Assembly: GCA_050173345.1 (NCBI GenBank)
Contig: JBFXKW010000004.1
Location: 210,660-274,659, forward strand
Direction of reading: 5' to 3'
From: SHWC01 sp050173345
Lineage (GTDB): Bacteria > Pseudomonadota > Alphaproteobacteria > UBA828
DNA: 64,000 nt
The notes under the pieces were generated by a model. It did not search any database, was not told the DNA's origin, and saw only the letters and a list, made by a program, of their open reading frames with translations. Shown one piece after another: positions 45,772 through 54,416 of the stretch (position 1 is its first letter; every line of letters begins with the position of its first letter). The position numbers and the translations under genes are program-made.

Positions 45772-46973
45772 TGGCTCGCCTCTGCCTGCTGATCGATCAC
45801 TGCGCTGACCGGCGCGAGCGCGATGCCGCGGCTCGCTAGCGTCGGCAGCCAGGCGGCGAGCCGCTGCAGGCTCACCGGGAACGGCCGCGCGACGCCGAGC
45901 GCGACGCCGGCGCGGCGCGCATCGCCCTCGACCGCCGAAAGCTCGTCGTCGATCGCCATGCGCGTCGCCTCGTTGTCGAGGAAGCGGTCGTTCGCGGCGC
46001 TCGGCAGCTTCAGCTGCTCGGCGAGCGTCGCGGCGACGCTGGTCGTGCTGGTCTTGCCGTCGACGAACAGGAGGCCGCGCTCGGAGAGCGCGCCGAGCAC
46101 GGGACGCAGCGCGTCCTGCGAGGTCGTGAACTTGGAGCCCATCTGGCTGATCACGCCGACATAGCCCTGCGCGCCGCCCAGCACCTGCTCCAGGCGCGCG
46201 ATGTTGCCGGCGGCGTCGAGCGAAGTGAGCAGGGCCTGCGGGCCGGGATCGTCGGCCGGATAGGAGGCCGGCTCCATCGGCAGGTCGAGCAGCACCTCGT
46301 GGCCGGCCTGGCGCGCTTTTGCCACCAGCGCGGCAAGCTCGGGCGCATAGGGCGAGAAGGAAAGCGTGACCTCCGGCGGCAGCTTGATCGCGGCCTCGGT
46401 CGTCGCCTGGTTGAAGCCGAGCTCGGCGACGACGATGGCGAGCCGCGGCGTGCCCTCCGCGGCCGCGAATGGCCGGGCATAGACCTGCCAGGAGCGCCTG
46501 CCGTCCGGCCCGATGACGGGAAGCGGGCCGTGGGCGCTCGGCCGCAGCAGCACCGGATCGACCGGCGCGAGCGCCGTGTCCGGCGCCGGCTCTGCGGGCA
46601 GAATGGACTCCGCGGGGGGCGGCGGCGCAGCCTCGCCCTCACCTTCGGCCGCAACCGGCGGGGTCGTCGGATCGGGCACGGCCGCCTCTTCCTGTCGCGG
46701 CTCGTCGCGGGCGGCTTCAGCGGGCGGCGGTGCCTCGCTTTCGGCGGCCTCGTCGGGGGCCGGCGCCGCCTCGTGCTCCTCCTGCTGGAGCGGGATGCGC
46801 ACCTGCTGGCCGTCGGTCGCCGCACCCTGGTCGCGGCCCGCGACCGCCAGCCAGACGATCACGCCGAGGATGATGACCGCGACGACGAGCCCCCCCAGCA
46901 ATGGCGGCCGGATCGCGACGTGGCGCGCGGTGCGGAGCCGGCTCGCGAAACCGTGTCCGAGCGCCATTCTCAT
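45768..46973 (-). CDS. Divergent polysaccharide deacetylase family protein (YibQ-like)
   Basis: 401 residues: short cytoplasmic start, one membrane helix (about 28-46), a 100-residue Ala/Pro/Glu-rich linker, then a periplasmic domain starting RLAIVVAELGFNQATTEAAI and carrying LSFSPYAPELAALVAKARQ, GHEVLLDLPMEP, GVISQMGSKFT and LLFVDGKTS. This matches the divergent deacetylase family (DUF610/YibQ), which usually sits between ctpA and rppH. The catalytic Asp expected in a VxDD-type motif is replaced near AELGF, so catalysis is doubtful. Probably involved in envelope processes with EnvC and CtpA. Confidence 0.86.
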   Translation of the reverse strand: MRMALGHGFASRLRTARHVAIRPPLLGGLVVAVIILGVIVWLAVAGRDQGAATDGQQVRIPLQQEEHEAAPAPDEAAESEAPPPAEAARDEPRQEEAAVPDPTTPPVAAEGEGEAAPPPPAESILPAEPAPDTALAPVDPVLLRPSAHGPLPVIGPDGRRSWQVYARPFAAAEGTPRLAIVVAELGFNQATTEAAIKLPPEVTLSFSPYAPELAALVAKARQAGHEVLLDLPMEPASYPADDPGPQALLTSLDAAGNIARLEQVLGGAQGYVGVISQMGSKFTTSQDALRPVLGALSERGLLFVDGKTSTTSVAATLAEQLKLPSAANDRFLDNEATRMAIDDELSAVEGDARRAGVALGVARPFPVSLQRLAAWLPTLASRGIALAPVSAVIDQQAEASQ

Positions 46974-47018
46974 CGGATCAGCGCTCGGCGGTGGCAGCGA
47001 GCCGAGCCGAGGGTTGCC

Positions 47019-48365
47019 TCAATTCACCGCGACCGGCTTGCTGGACAGGATCCGCAAGCCACGGAGCAGGTCCAGCGCGCGCGTGAGCTGATAGTCCTCG
47101 GCCTCTTCGCCGGGCGCGGGCGCCGCCTCGCCCTCGGGCGCGGCATCCTCGGGCGGCGGCACCGCTGTCGCGGGCGGCTCGCCGGCATCCTCGGGCGCCT
47201 CGGCCGGCTGCTGCTCCTCGTCCGGGCCGATCAGATGGCCGCGCAGGCTGGCTTCGCTGCGCGAGGTCTCCCGCGCGCTGCGCTCGATCTTGGCCTGCTC
47301 GACCACGATGTCGGGGTCGATGCCCTTGGCCTGGATCGACCGGCCGGAGGGCGTGTAGTAGCGTGCCGTGGTGAGGCGGATCGCGCCCTGCCCGCTCAGC
47401 GGGATGATGGTCTGCACCGAGCCCTTGCCGAATGACTTGGTGCCGAGCAGGAGCGCGCGGCCGTGGTCCTGCAGCGCGCCGGCGACGATCTCAGAGGCCG
47501 ACGCCGAGCCGCCGTTGATCAGCACCACCATCGGCAGGTCGGCCGCGATGTCGCCCTGGCGCGCGTTGAAGCGCTGGATGCTGTCGCTGCGGCGGCCGCG
47601 GGTCGAGACCACCTCGCCCTGGTCGAGGAAATCGTCCGACACCTGCACGGCCTGATCGAGCAACCCGCCCGGGTTGTTGCGCAGGTCGAGCACGACGCCT
47701 TTGACGCTGGTGCCATGCTCGCCGAGGATGTCCTTCAGGGCCCGTTCGAGGTCCTCCGAAGTGCGCTCGGTGAACGAGGTGATGCGCACATAGGCGATGT
47801 CGTTGCCCTCCAGGCGCGTGCGCACCGAGCGGATCCTGATCACCGCGCGCGTCAGCGTGACGTCGAACGGCTTCTCGACGCCCTCGCGCTGGATGGTGAT
47901 GGTGATGTTGGTATCCACCGGGCCGCGCATCTTCTCGACCGCCTGCTCGAGGGTCAGCCCGAGCACCGGCTCGCCGTCGATCTGGACGATCATGTCGCCG
48001 GTCTCGATGCCGGCGCGGCTCGCCGGCGTGTCGTCGATCGGCGAGATCACCTTGACGAAGCCGTTCTCCATGGTGATCTCGACGCCGAGGCCGCCGAACT
48101 CGCCCTTGGTCTGGACCTGCATGTCCAGATAGTTCTTGGGGTTCAGGTATTTCGAGTGCGGGTCGAGCGACGTCAGCATGCCATTGATGGCGTTCTCGAT
48201 CAGGTCGGCGTCGCTCACCTCCTCGACGTAATCCGAGCGCACGCGCTCGAACACGTCGCCGAACAGGTTGAGCTGGCGGTAGGTCTCGGCGCTCGCCGCC
48301 AAGGCGATGGCGGGCACCAGCAGGCAAAGAACGCCGGCGGCGCCGGCAATGTACCGTTTGGGCAT
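47019..48365 (-). CDS. ctpA: C-terminal processing protease (S41, CtpA)
   Basis: Periplasmic serine protease. 448 residues: signal peptide or anchor (residues 1-24), PDZ domain (about 90-165), and S41 core with the catalytic Ser near 289 in NGGSASASEIVAG and Lys near 314 in SFGKGSVQ. The C-terminal 70 residues are Ala/Pro/Glu-rich. The ATG at 48365 overlaps the envC stop by one base (TAATG). CtpA proteases degrade envelope substrates such as peptidoglycan hydrolases, which fits a neighbour encoding an EnvC-like regulator. Confidence 0.94.
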   Translation of the reverse strand: MPKRYIAGAAGVLCLLVPAIALAASAETYRQLNLFGDVFERVRSDYVEEVSDADLIENAINGMLTSLDPHSKYLNPKNYLDMQVQTKGEFGGLGVEITMENGFVKVISPIDDTPASRAGIETGDMIVQIDGEPVLGLTLEQAVEKMRGPVDTNITITIQREGVEKPFDVTLTRAVIRIRSVRTRLEGNDIAYVRITSFTERTSEDLERALKDILGEHGTSVKGVVLDLRNNPGGLLDQAVQVSDDFLDQGEVVSTRGRRSDSIQRFNARQGDIAADLPMVVLINGGSASASEIVAGALQDHGRALLLGTKSFGKGSVQTIIPLSGQGAIRLTTARYYTPSGRSIQAKGIDPDIVVEQAKIERSARETSRSEASLRGHLIGPDEEQQPAEAPEDAGEPPATAVPPPEDAAPEGEAAPAPGEEAEDYQLTRALDLLRGLRILSSKPVAVN

Positions 48366-49684
48366 TACGATCCACTCGATTTGATGGAACCCGTGGCCAG
48401 CCAAGGCAACGGGTTGACCGGCCGTCCCTTGTGGCGCAACTCGAGATAGAGTTGAGGTGGCGTATCGGAAGAAGAACTCATCGCGCCTACAGGCTCGCCG
48501 GCCAGAACCCACCGGCCGACCGCAGTATCGATGCGGCCCAGTCCTGCCAAAAGACTATGATAGCCCTCGCCATGCTCGATGATCAAGAGTTGCCCATAGT
48601 CACGAAATGGCCCCGCGAACACGATTTTTCCAGCAAACGGCGCGATCACGGCGGCGCCGGCGCGCGCCGTGATCGACAGCCCCTTCGCGCTGACCCCGTG
48701 CGCCGTCTCGGCGCCGAACTCGCCGACGATCCGGCCCTCGGCCGGCAGGGCGAAGGCGCCGCGGCGCGGCGCCTCCGCGGCGCGCATGGCCTCGCGGTCG
48801 AGCGCGGTGATGCGGATCTCGGCGGCATCGTCGGGCGGCGGCGCTTCCGCTTCCGCCGCGCCTTCGGCATCGCCCGCCGCCGCGGCGACCTCGGCCTCGG
48901 GGCGCGGCGGCGCCGGGGGCGGTGCCGCGCGCGCGAGTTCCTCCGCTTCGAGCCGCGCCGCTTCGAGCTTCGCGATCAGCTCTTCGAGGTCGCGTGACTC
49001 CTCGACCAGGGCGGCCACCCGGCGCTCGGCCTCGCTGAGGCCGGCCTCGCTCTGCGTCTCGAGCGCGACCTTCTCCGCGATCAGCCCGTCGAGCGCCGCC
49101 TGGCGCGCGGCGAGGTCTTCCCTCACCTCGCTCTGGCGCTGCCGCTCCTTGGCGAGGTCGTCGCGCAGCAGCGCGATCTGCCGCAGGCTGATCTGGAGGG
49201 TCTCGGCCTCGGCCTCCAGGCCGTGGGAGACCGCGGCGAGCAGCAGCGCGCTGCGGGTCGCCTCGACCGCCGAGTTCGGCGCCAGCATGAGCGCCTGGGG
49301 CGGCCGCCGGCTGAGCCGCAGCATGGCGGTGATGGCGTTGGCGCGCGGCCCGCGCCCGGCTTCGAGCGCGGCCCGCCGCTCGGCCTCCTCGGCCGCCAGC
49401 GCCGCGACGCGCGCCTCGATCTCGCTCAGCGCACGCTCGACCTCGCGAGTCTCGGCCACCATTGCCATCGCCTTGGTCCGCAACCCGTCCAACTCCGCGC
49501 GATAGGCCTCAGCCTGGGCGCGGAGTGTGGCGGATTTCTGGCGTTCCTGCTCGATGGCCGATTGGCGGTCGCGCAACGCCCGCTCGGCCGCCTCGAGGTC
49601 GCCATCGACTTCCTGGGCGCCGGCCAAAGGCACCAGGAGCAGCGCGATCATCCCGACGGCGAGGCGTGCGACCGAGCGCCGCAT
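48365..49684 (-). CDS. envC: EnvC-like murein hydrolase activator (LytM/M23 domain)
   Basis: About 439 residues: signal peptide (cleavage near LAGA), long coiled coil (about 25-255, rich in Ala/Glu/Arg), an Ala/Pro/Glu linker, and a C-terminal LytM domain from RIVGEFGAETAHG to PVNPLPWL. In this domain the zinc ligands of active M23 peptidases are not all present (no HxxxD; the second site reads EHGEGYHSLLAG), the state expected of EnvC, which activates amidases at the septum and does not cut itself. ATG at 49684 preferred; an upstream TTG at 49705 is an alternative. Lies 10 nt after gpmI and overlaps ctpA. Confidence 0.88.
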   Translation of the reverse strand: MRRSVARLAVGMIALLLVPLAGAQEVDGDLEAAERALRDRQSAIEQERQKSATLRAQAEAYRAELDGLRTKAMAMVAETREVERALSEIEARVAALAAEEAERRAALEAGRGPRANAITAMLRLSRRPPQALMLAPNSAVEATRSALLLAAVSHGLEAEAETLQISLRQIALLRDDLAKERQRQSEVREDLAARQAALDGLIAEKVALETQSEAGLSEAERRVAALVEESRDLEELIAKLEAARLEAEELARAAPPPAPPRPEAEVAAAAGDAEGAAEAEAPPPDDAAEIRITALDREAMRAAEAPRRGAFALPAEGRIVGEFGAETAHGVSAKGLSITARAGAAVIAPFAGKIVFAGPFRDYGQLLIIEHGEGYHSLLAGLGRIDTAVGRWVLAGEPVGAMSSSSDTPPQLYLELRHKGRPVNPLPWLATGSIKSSGS

Positions 49685-49694
49685 GGCCGCAATG

Positions 49695-51275
49695 TTACGC
49701 GTCAACGGCCTGCGCCGGGCGACCGGCCGCGAGGCCCGCCGGGGGCACGATCAGGCTCCGCCCGGTCATCTCCGGCGGGATCGCGAGGCCCATGACGTCG
49801 AGCAGCGTCGGCGCGACATCGGCCAGGCGCCCGTCGCGCAGGCCGACCTCGCCCGCGCCGACCAGGATGACCGGCACCAGGTTCGAGGTGTGCGCGGTGT
49901 GGGCCTGCTGGGTGTCGCCGTCCTGCATGCGCTCGGCGTTGCCGTGGTCCGCGGTGATCAGGAGCGCGCCGCCGGCCGCCTCGACCGCGCGGCGCAGCCT
50001 GCCGAGACATTCGTCCACGGTTTCGACCGCAGCGATCGCCGCCTTCAGGTCGCCGGTATGGCCCACCATGTCGGTGTTCGCGTAGTTGACCACGATCGCA
50101 TCGAAGCCGCCGCTGCGGATCGCCTCGACGAGCCTGTCGGTCACCTCGCGCGCCGACATCTCGGGCTTGAGATCGTAGGTCGCCACCTTGGGCGACGGCA
50201 CCAGGATGCGTTCCTCGCCGGGAAACACGCGCTCCTCGCCGCCGTTGAAGAAGAACGTGACATGGGCGTACTTCTCGGTCTCGGCGATGCGAAGCTGCCT
50301 GAGCCCGGCCTTCGAGATCAGCTCGCCGAAGGTGGCGCGCAGCGCGAGCGGCGGGAACAGCGTCTCGATCAGGCCGGAGAGCGCCTCCGAATATTCCGTC
50401 ATGCCGAGCGTCGCCACGAAACGCACCACGCGGCCGCGCGCGAAGCCGTCGAACCCGGGATCGAGCAAGGCGGCCAGGATCTGGCGCACGCGATCGGCCC
50501 GGAAGTTGGCAACGATCAGGCCGTCGCCGTCCTTCATGCCGTCATAGCCGGCGATCACGCGCGGCTCGACGAACTCGTCGCCGATACCAGCCTGATAGCT
50601 CGCCTCGATGACGGCGGCCGCGCTCCCGGCGCGCGGCGCCTCGGCCTCGACCATCGCCTTGTAGGCACGCTCGACGCGCTCCCAGCGCTTGTCGCGGTCC
50701 ATGCCGAAATAGCGGCCGCCGACGGAGCCGAAGCGGACCGGGCCGCCGCCCTCGACCGCGCGCTCGAACGCGGCGAGATAGCCGAGCGCCGAGCGCGGCG
50801 GCGTGTCGCGGCCATCCAGCAGGGCGTGGACGATGACTGGAACCCCCGCCCCGGCCACGGCGCGGGCAAGCGCGGCGATATGGTCCTGATGCGAGTGCAC
50901 GCCGCCGGGCGACAGCAGACCGACCAGATGGCAGGCGCCGCCGCTCCGCTTCAGTGCCTCGATGAGCGCGAGGAGGCGGGGGTGGCGCGCGAGCGAGCCG
51001 TCCGCCACGGCCGCGTCGATGCGCGGCAGGTCCTGCATCACGACGCGGCCGGCGCCGAGGTTCATGTGGCCGACCTCGGAATTGCCCATCTGCCCCTCGG
51101 GCAGCCCGACCGCGAGGCCCGAGGTGTGGAGCAGCGCATGCGGGCAGGCCGCGCGCATGGCGTCGTAGTTCGGCGTCCGCGCGAGGGCGATGGCGTTGTC
51201 GGGCGATGGCGGCGCCTCGCCCCACCCGTCCAGCACGCAAAGCACGACGGGGCGCGGCCGATTTGGCGGGTTCAT
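49695..51275 (-). CDS. gpmI: 2,3-bisphosphoglycerate-independent phosphoglycerate mutase
   Basis: Glycolytic 3- to 2-phosphoglycerate isomerisation on a two-metal alkaline-phosphatase-like site. 526 residues: LCVLDGWGEAP at the start, nucleophile Ser in GQMGNSEVGHMNLGAG, VHSHQDHIAAL and HALLDGRDTPP substrate motifs, NYANTDMVGHTG and ITADHGNAERM metal ligands near the end. ATG at 51275 is chosen by homology to the family start. First gene of the gpmI-envC-ctpA-yibQ-rppH run. Confidence 0.95.
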   Translation of the reverse strand: MNPPNRPRPVVLCVLDGWGEAPPSPDNAIALARTPNYDAMRAACPHALLHTSGLAVGLPEGQMGNSEVGHMNLGAGRVVMQDLPRIDAAVADGSLARHPRLLALIEALKRSGGACHLVGLLSPGGVHSHQDHIAALARAVAGAGVPVIVHALLDGRDTPPRSALGYLAAFERAVEGGGPVRFGSVGGRYFGMDRDKRWERVERAYKAMVEAEAPRAGSAAAVIEASYQAGIGDEFVEPRVIAGYDGMKDGDGLIVANFRADRVRQILAALLDPGFDGFARGRVVRFVATLGMTEYSEALSGLIETLFPPLALRATFGELISKAGLRQLRIAETEKYAHVTFFFNGGEERVFPGEERILVPSPKVATYDLKPEMSAREVTDRLVEAIRSGGFDAIVVNYANTDMVGHTGDLKAAIAAVETVDECLGRLRRAVEAAGGALLITADHGNAERMQDGDTQQAHTAHTSNLVPVILVGAGEVGLRDGRLADVAPTLLDVMGLAIPPEMTGRSLIVPPAGLAAGRPAQAVDA

Positions 51276-51467
51276 GCCGGTATCTCTAGCGGATGGCCGT
51301 GGAAAAGAGAAGTTGCCGTCTGGCGCCGGCACATGGAGGGAAGTGGTGTTCGAGCCTTGCCGGCACGGATAAGCCGATACGGATCGGCCTCATGTTTCTT
51401 ACGATACCACCGTAGAAAGATTCCAGCGATCTAACGGATATCCTCCCCGCGTGGCGTAGTTCCTGTG

Positions 51468-51474
51468 CGGGAGG
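51468..51474 (+). promoter_or_regulatory. Ribosome binding site deciding the rlpA GTG start
   Basis: CGGGAGG ends 9 nt before the GTG at 51484, with no comparable site ahead of the ATG at 51517. It supports the GTG start, which also supplies the positively charged head the lipoprotein signal needs. Confidence 0.6.
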
Positions 51475-51483
51475 CTACCGGCC

Positions 51484-51921
51484 GTGTGGTGTCGTGCCTG
51501 CTTGTCGTTTCCAGCCATGATGATCGTCGCGGGGACGTTCGCGATGGCGGGATGCGAACGGGCCGGCGAGAGCCTGACCGATCCCGGCGAAGCCGCGGTC
51601 TCGTGCCCCGGCGCCGCAAACTATGACGAGCAGGGCGTTGCATCGTGGTACGGCAGGTCGCATCACGGCCGGCGCACCGCGAGCGGCGAGAGCTTCGACA
51701 TGAACGAGCTGACCGCCTCGCATCGCTGGCTGCCGTTCGGCACGAAGGTCACGGTCACCAACCTCGCTAACGGGCAGCGCGCCACCCTCGTCGTCAACGA
51801 TCGCGGCCCCTATGTCGACGGCCGCATCCTCGACGTTTCCCGCAGGGCCGCCCGCGAGCTGGGCTTTCTCGATGCCGGCGTCACCCGTGTCCGGGTAACG
51901 GCCGCCGCTCCTTGCCCATAG
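51484..51921 (+). CDS. rlpA: RlpA-like septal lipoprotein
   Basis: 145 residues. A lipoprotein signal ends in FAMAGC (lipobox, Cys24), followed by a 28-residue linker and a double-psi beta-barrel: GVASWYGRSHHGRRTASGE, LPFGTKVTVTNL, VVNDRGPYVDGRILDVSRRA. His60-61 and the DRGPY/DGRILD Asp residues match RlpA enzymes. RlpA proteins bind or cleave denuded glycan at the septum; whether this short version, lacking the SPOR domain, is active is unknown. Alone on the plus strand between gpmI and a minus-strand gene. Confidence 0.87.
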   Translation: MWCRACLSFPAMMIVAGTFAMAGCERAGESLTDPGEAAVSCPGAANYDEQGVASWYGRSHHGRRTASGESFDMNELTASHRWLPFGTKVTVTNLANGQRATLVVNDRGPYVDGRILDVSRRAARELGFLDAGVTRVRVTAAAPCP

Positions 51922-51966
51922 GCGGCGCGCGGCGTCAGCCGAGCACTCCGTTCCAGCCGGACGACG

Positions 51967-52284
51967 TTAATTGAGGGGCACGTCGATCGTGGCGGGCGGC
52001 GGCGGCACGCGCACCACGACCTTCGGGTGGGCATGATAGGGGTCGAGATAGGGATAGGCATCTCCCTCGCACGCGGTCTTTTCCCTGTATTCGCCGGCCG
52101 GCTCCCGCCTCGGCTCGTACTTGCAGCGCGTATCGGGCCATTCCTCCTGCCACTCGCCGCCCTGAAGGGCACGCGGCGGGTGACCGCTCTCATTCTTCCA
52201 GGGGCCGGCCGCCGCCGGCGCCGCGGCGACCATCACCGCCATCGTTGCGATCGCCGGACCGTGACAGAGGCGCATGAACCGCAT
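51967..52284 (-). CDS. Small exported protein of unknown function
   Basis: About 105 residues with a signal peptide (IATMAVMVAAAPAAAG). The mature 75 residues contain WKNESGHPPRALQGGEWQEE and two cysteines near a Glu/Asp/Tyr-rich stretch, with a proline-rich end (VRVPPPPATIDVP). No domain recognised. The ATG at 52284 has GAGGGAGG about 6 nt upstream, strongly favouring it over the longer frame starting at 52353. It follows the His-rich gene by 40 nt on the same strand. Confidence 0.6.
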   Translation of the reverse strand: MRFMRLCHGPAIATMAVMVAAAPAAAGPWKNESGHPPRALQGGEWQEEWPDTRCKYEPRREPAGEYREKTACEGDAYPYLDPYHAHPKVVVRVPPPPATIDVPLN

Positions 52285-52324
52285 ATCGCCCTCCCTCAGC
52301 CGGGCCTCCGCCTGATCGACAGGA

Positions 52325-52708
52325 TCAGTCGAAGGAGAAAATGAAGACGGCACCGCCGGTCAGCAAGTCGACGAGGTATGGCCGGCGCGGCTCAACATAG
52401 TGGTAGTGCTCCACCACGCGCTCCCGATAGACCGGCGCATGATGGTACTGCTCGACGATCACGACCTGGTTGTGGTGGCCGTGATAATGGCGGCTATGGT
52501 GCTGGCGATGCTTGTGGCGGTGGTGCCGCTTCCTGTCGTGAACGCGGACCAGATGGTCGCCGCGATCATCGGCCGCCCCGGCGGCGAGCGCGGGAACCGC
52601 GGCGGAGCCCAGCCCGGCGGCGGAAGCCCCGCCCGCCAGCCCGCCAACACTTAACGCCGACGCCATCAGCCCGACGCCCAGCGGGCGTAGAATGGCCTTC
52701 TTGAACAC
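52325..52708 (-). CDS. Small exported His-rich protein
   Basis: 127 residues: signal peptide (VGLMASALSVGGLAGGASA, cleavage near residue 30), then a basic His-rich segment from DRGDHLVRVHDRKRHHRHK through HYHGHHNQVVIVEQYHHAP with about 18 histidines, then an aromatic/basic VYRERVVEHYHYVEPRRPY and a hydrophobic end. The His clusters would bind metal ions; the role is unknown. GTG start at 52708 with GGGGAGG 6 nt upstream. It precedes the other exported gene, so the two probably form an operon. Confidence 0.65.
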   Translation of the reverse strand: MFKKAILRPLGVGLMASALSVGGLAGGASAAGLGSAAVPALAAGAADDRGDHLVRVHDRKRHHRHKHRQHHSRHYHGHHNQVVIVEQYHHAPVYRERVVEHYHYVEPRRPYLVDLLTGGAVFIFSFD

Positions 52709-52867
52709 GCTGCCCTCCCCTTGGATCGATCACGGGTGAACGCTCGAAACGCGCTCGTTAAACGCCGGAGGCGCCCCGGTCTGTCGCGCCGGGCTGTGGG
52801 CATTCGGTGGAATAGGCGTGATCTTCGATGCGAGGAATCGCGAGGCGGGAACGAGGTGGCAGGCCGC

Positions 52868-53326
52868 TCAACCGCGATGATAGGGATGGCCGGCGATGAT
52901 CGAGGCGGCGCGGTATAGCTGCTCGGCGAGCATGACGCGGGCGAGCAGATGCGGCCAGGTCATCGCGCCGAGCGATAGCCTGAGCGTCGCCCGTTCCAGC
53001 ACCGCGGTATCGAGGCCCGCCGCGCCGCCGATCGCGAAGCCAAGCTGCTTGACGCCGCCATCCTGCCAAGCGCCGAGGCGCGCCGCGAACGCCTCGCTGC
53101 TCAGCGCCGTGCCGCCGGGATCGAGCGCGACGAGCGGCGCGTCGGCCGGTATAGCGCGCAGGATGGCGCGGCCCTCCTCGGCCTTGAGCGGCCCCGACGG
53201 CAGCGGGCCCTTCGCCTCGACCTCCTTGAGGGCGATCGGCCAGGGCAGGCGGCCGACATAGTCGTCATAGAGCGCCTGGTTCGGCGTGCCGCGCGCGCGG
53301 CCGACGGCCGCGATGACGATGCGCAA
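52868..53326 (-). CDS. rlmH: 23S rRNA pseudouridine-1915 N3-methyltransferase RlmH
   Basis: SPOUT methyltransferase that modifies pseudouridine 1915 in 23S rRNA helix 69. 152 residues from a TTG at 53326, the only start codon that places the family beginning RIVIAAVGRARGTPNQALY correctly. SAM-site sequence LGFAIGGAAGLD and the C-terminal MTWPHLLARVMLAEQLYRA are intact, ending in the conserved PYHR. Lies 2 nt after the rsfS stop. Confidence 0.92.
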   Translation of the reverse strand: MRIVIAAVGRARGTPNQALYDDYVGRLPWPIALKEVEAKGPLPSGPLKAEEGRAILRAIPADAPLVALDPGGTALSSEAFAARLGAWQDGGVKQLGFAIGGAAGLDTAVLERATLRLSLGAMTWPHLLARVMLAEQLYRAASIIAGHPYHRG

Positions 53327-53328
53327 GG

Positions 53329-53739
53329 CTAGCTGCCGGGCCCCCGCCTGGCCCGCCGCGCCGAGAGGTCGACCGACCACATCTTCTCGAGCGCATAGAG
53401 CGCGCGCACCTCGGGGCGGAACAGATGCACGATCACGTCGCCGGCATCGACCAGCACCCAGTCGCACGCGAGCATGCCTTCGACCGAGAAGACCGGCGCA
53501 CCGGCCTCCTTGAGCGCCTCGACGACCCGATCGGCGAGCGCGCCGACCTGGCGCTGGCTGCGCCCGGTCGCGACGATCATGTAGTCGGCGACGGTGGACT
53601 TGCCGGCCAGGCTGAGCGCCACCACGTCCTCGGCCTTGGCGTCGTCGAGCACCCGCTCGATCAGCCGCTTGAGCTCGTCGGGCGCCAGCGCGCCCTGCCG
53701 CTCCTGCGCCTTGCTGCCGCGCGTCCGGGGGCCGGTCAC
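53329..53739 (-). CDS. rsfS: Ribosomal silencing factor RsfS
   Basis: RsfS binds uL14 and blocks subunit joining when nutrients are scarce. 136 residues: VVALSLAGKSTVADYMIVATGRS, GMLACDWVLVDAGDVIVHLF, and PEVRALYALEKMW are family signatures. Start is GTG at 53739, overlapping the nadD stop (GTGA). The first 16 and last 13 residues are variable. Between nadD and rlmH, its usual position. Confidence 0.94.
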   Translation of the reverse strand: MTGPRTRGSKAQERQGALAPDELKRLIERVLDDAKAEDVVALSLAGKSTVADYMIVATGRSQRQVGALADRVVEALKEAGAPVFSVEGMLACDWVLVDAGDVIVHLFRPEVRALYALEKMWSVDLSARRARRGPGS

Positions 53740-54416
53740 GAGGCTTTGCGCCGCGGGGCGGCTGCGCGGCGCGCGGCGCGGATCGCCGAGGCCGAGGCGG
53801 CATGCAAGGGGATATGCAGGAACACCCAGGCGGGCGGCGTCATACCGACGAGCCGGCGCGACTGGCGTTCAGGGATCCGGTATTCGGCGAAGCGCAAACT
53901 CGGTACGGCGGCATGCACCTGCGCAGCATAGGGATGGCGGTCGAAGACCGCAACCGGAACGGCGCGGTATATCTCGGCCCAGCGATGCCAGCGCGTGAAG
54001 CTCGGCAGGTTGTCCGCCCCCATCAGCCAGAGGAAATGATTGCCGCGGAAGCGGCGCTTGAGCGCGGCGAGCGTATCGGCGGTGTAGCGCAGGCCGAGCT
54101 CGTCCTCGATGGTGCAGATCCTGATGCGATGGCCGTGCGCCATGCGGCGCGCGCCCTCGACGCGCTGCGCGAAGGGCGCCATCTCGGCCGCCGACTTCAG
54201 CGGGTTCTGCGGCGCGACCAGCCACCAGAGCTCGTCGAGCCCGAATGTCTTGAGCGCGATCAGGCTGATATGCAGGTGGCCTTCATGGGCCGGGTTGAAC
54301 GAGCCGCCGAGCAGCCCGACCCGCCGGTGCCGGCGGCGCCTGGGCACGTCAGGCGGATCGACCGGCTGGGCCGACAGGCGGATCGGCCGGTAGCGGGGCC
54401 GTCTGCGCGGCTTCAA
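53736..54416 (-). CDS. nadD: Nicotinate-nucleotide adenylyltransferase
   Basis: Adenylates nicotinate mononucleotide in NAD synthesis. 226 residues: the nucleotide-binding HxGH motif in LLGGSFNPAHEGHLHIS, LDELWWLVAPQNPLK, FLWLMGADNLPSFTRW and a C-terminal ASASAIRAARR. The first 30 residues are very basic and unusual for the family. Start is TTG at 54416, overlapping the proA stop; a GTG at residue 24 or so (PPDVPRRRRH region) or other internal codons are possible starts. Confidence 0.92.
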   Translation of the reverse strand: MKPRRRPRYRPIRLSAQPVDPPDVPRRRRHRRVGLLGGSFNPAHEGHLHISLIALKTFGLDELWWLVAPQNPLKSAAEMAPFAQRVEGARRMAHGHRIRICTIEDELGLRYTADTLAALKRRFRGNHFLWLMGADNLPSFTRWHRWAEIYRAVPVAVFDRHPYAAQVHAAVPSLRFAEYRIPERQSRRLVGMTPPAWVFLHIPLHAASASAIRAARRAAAPRRKAS

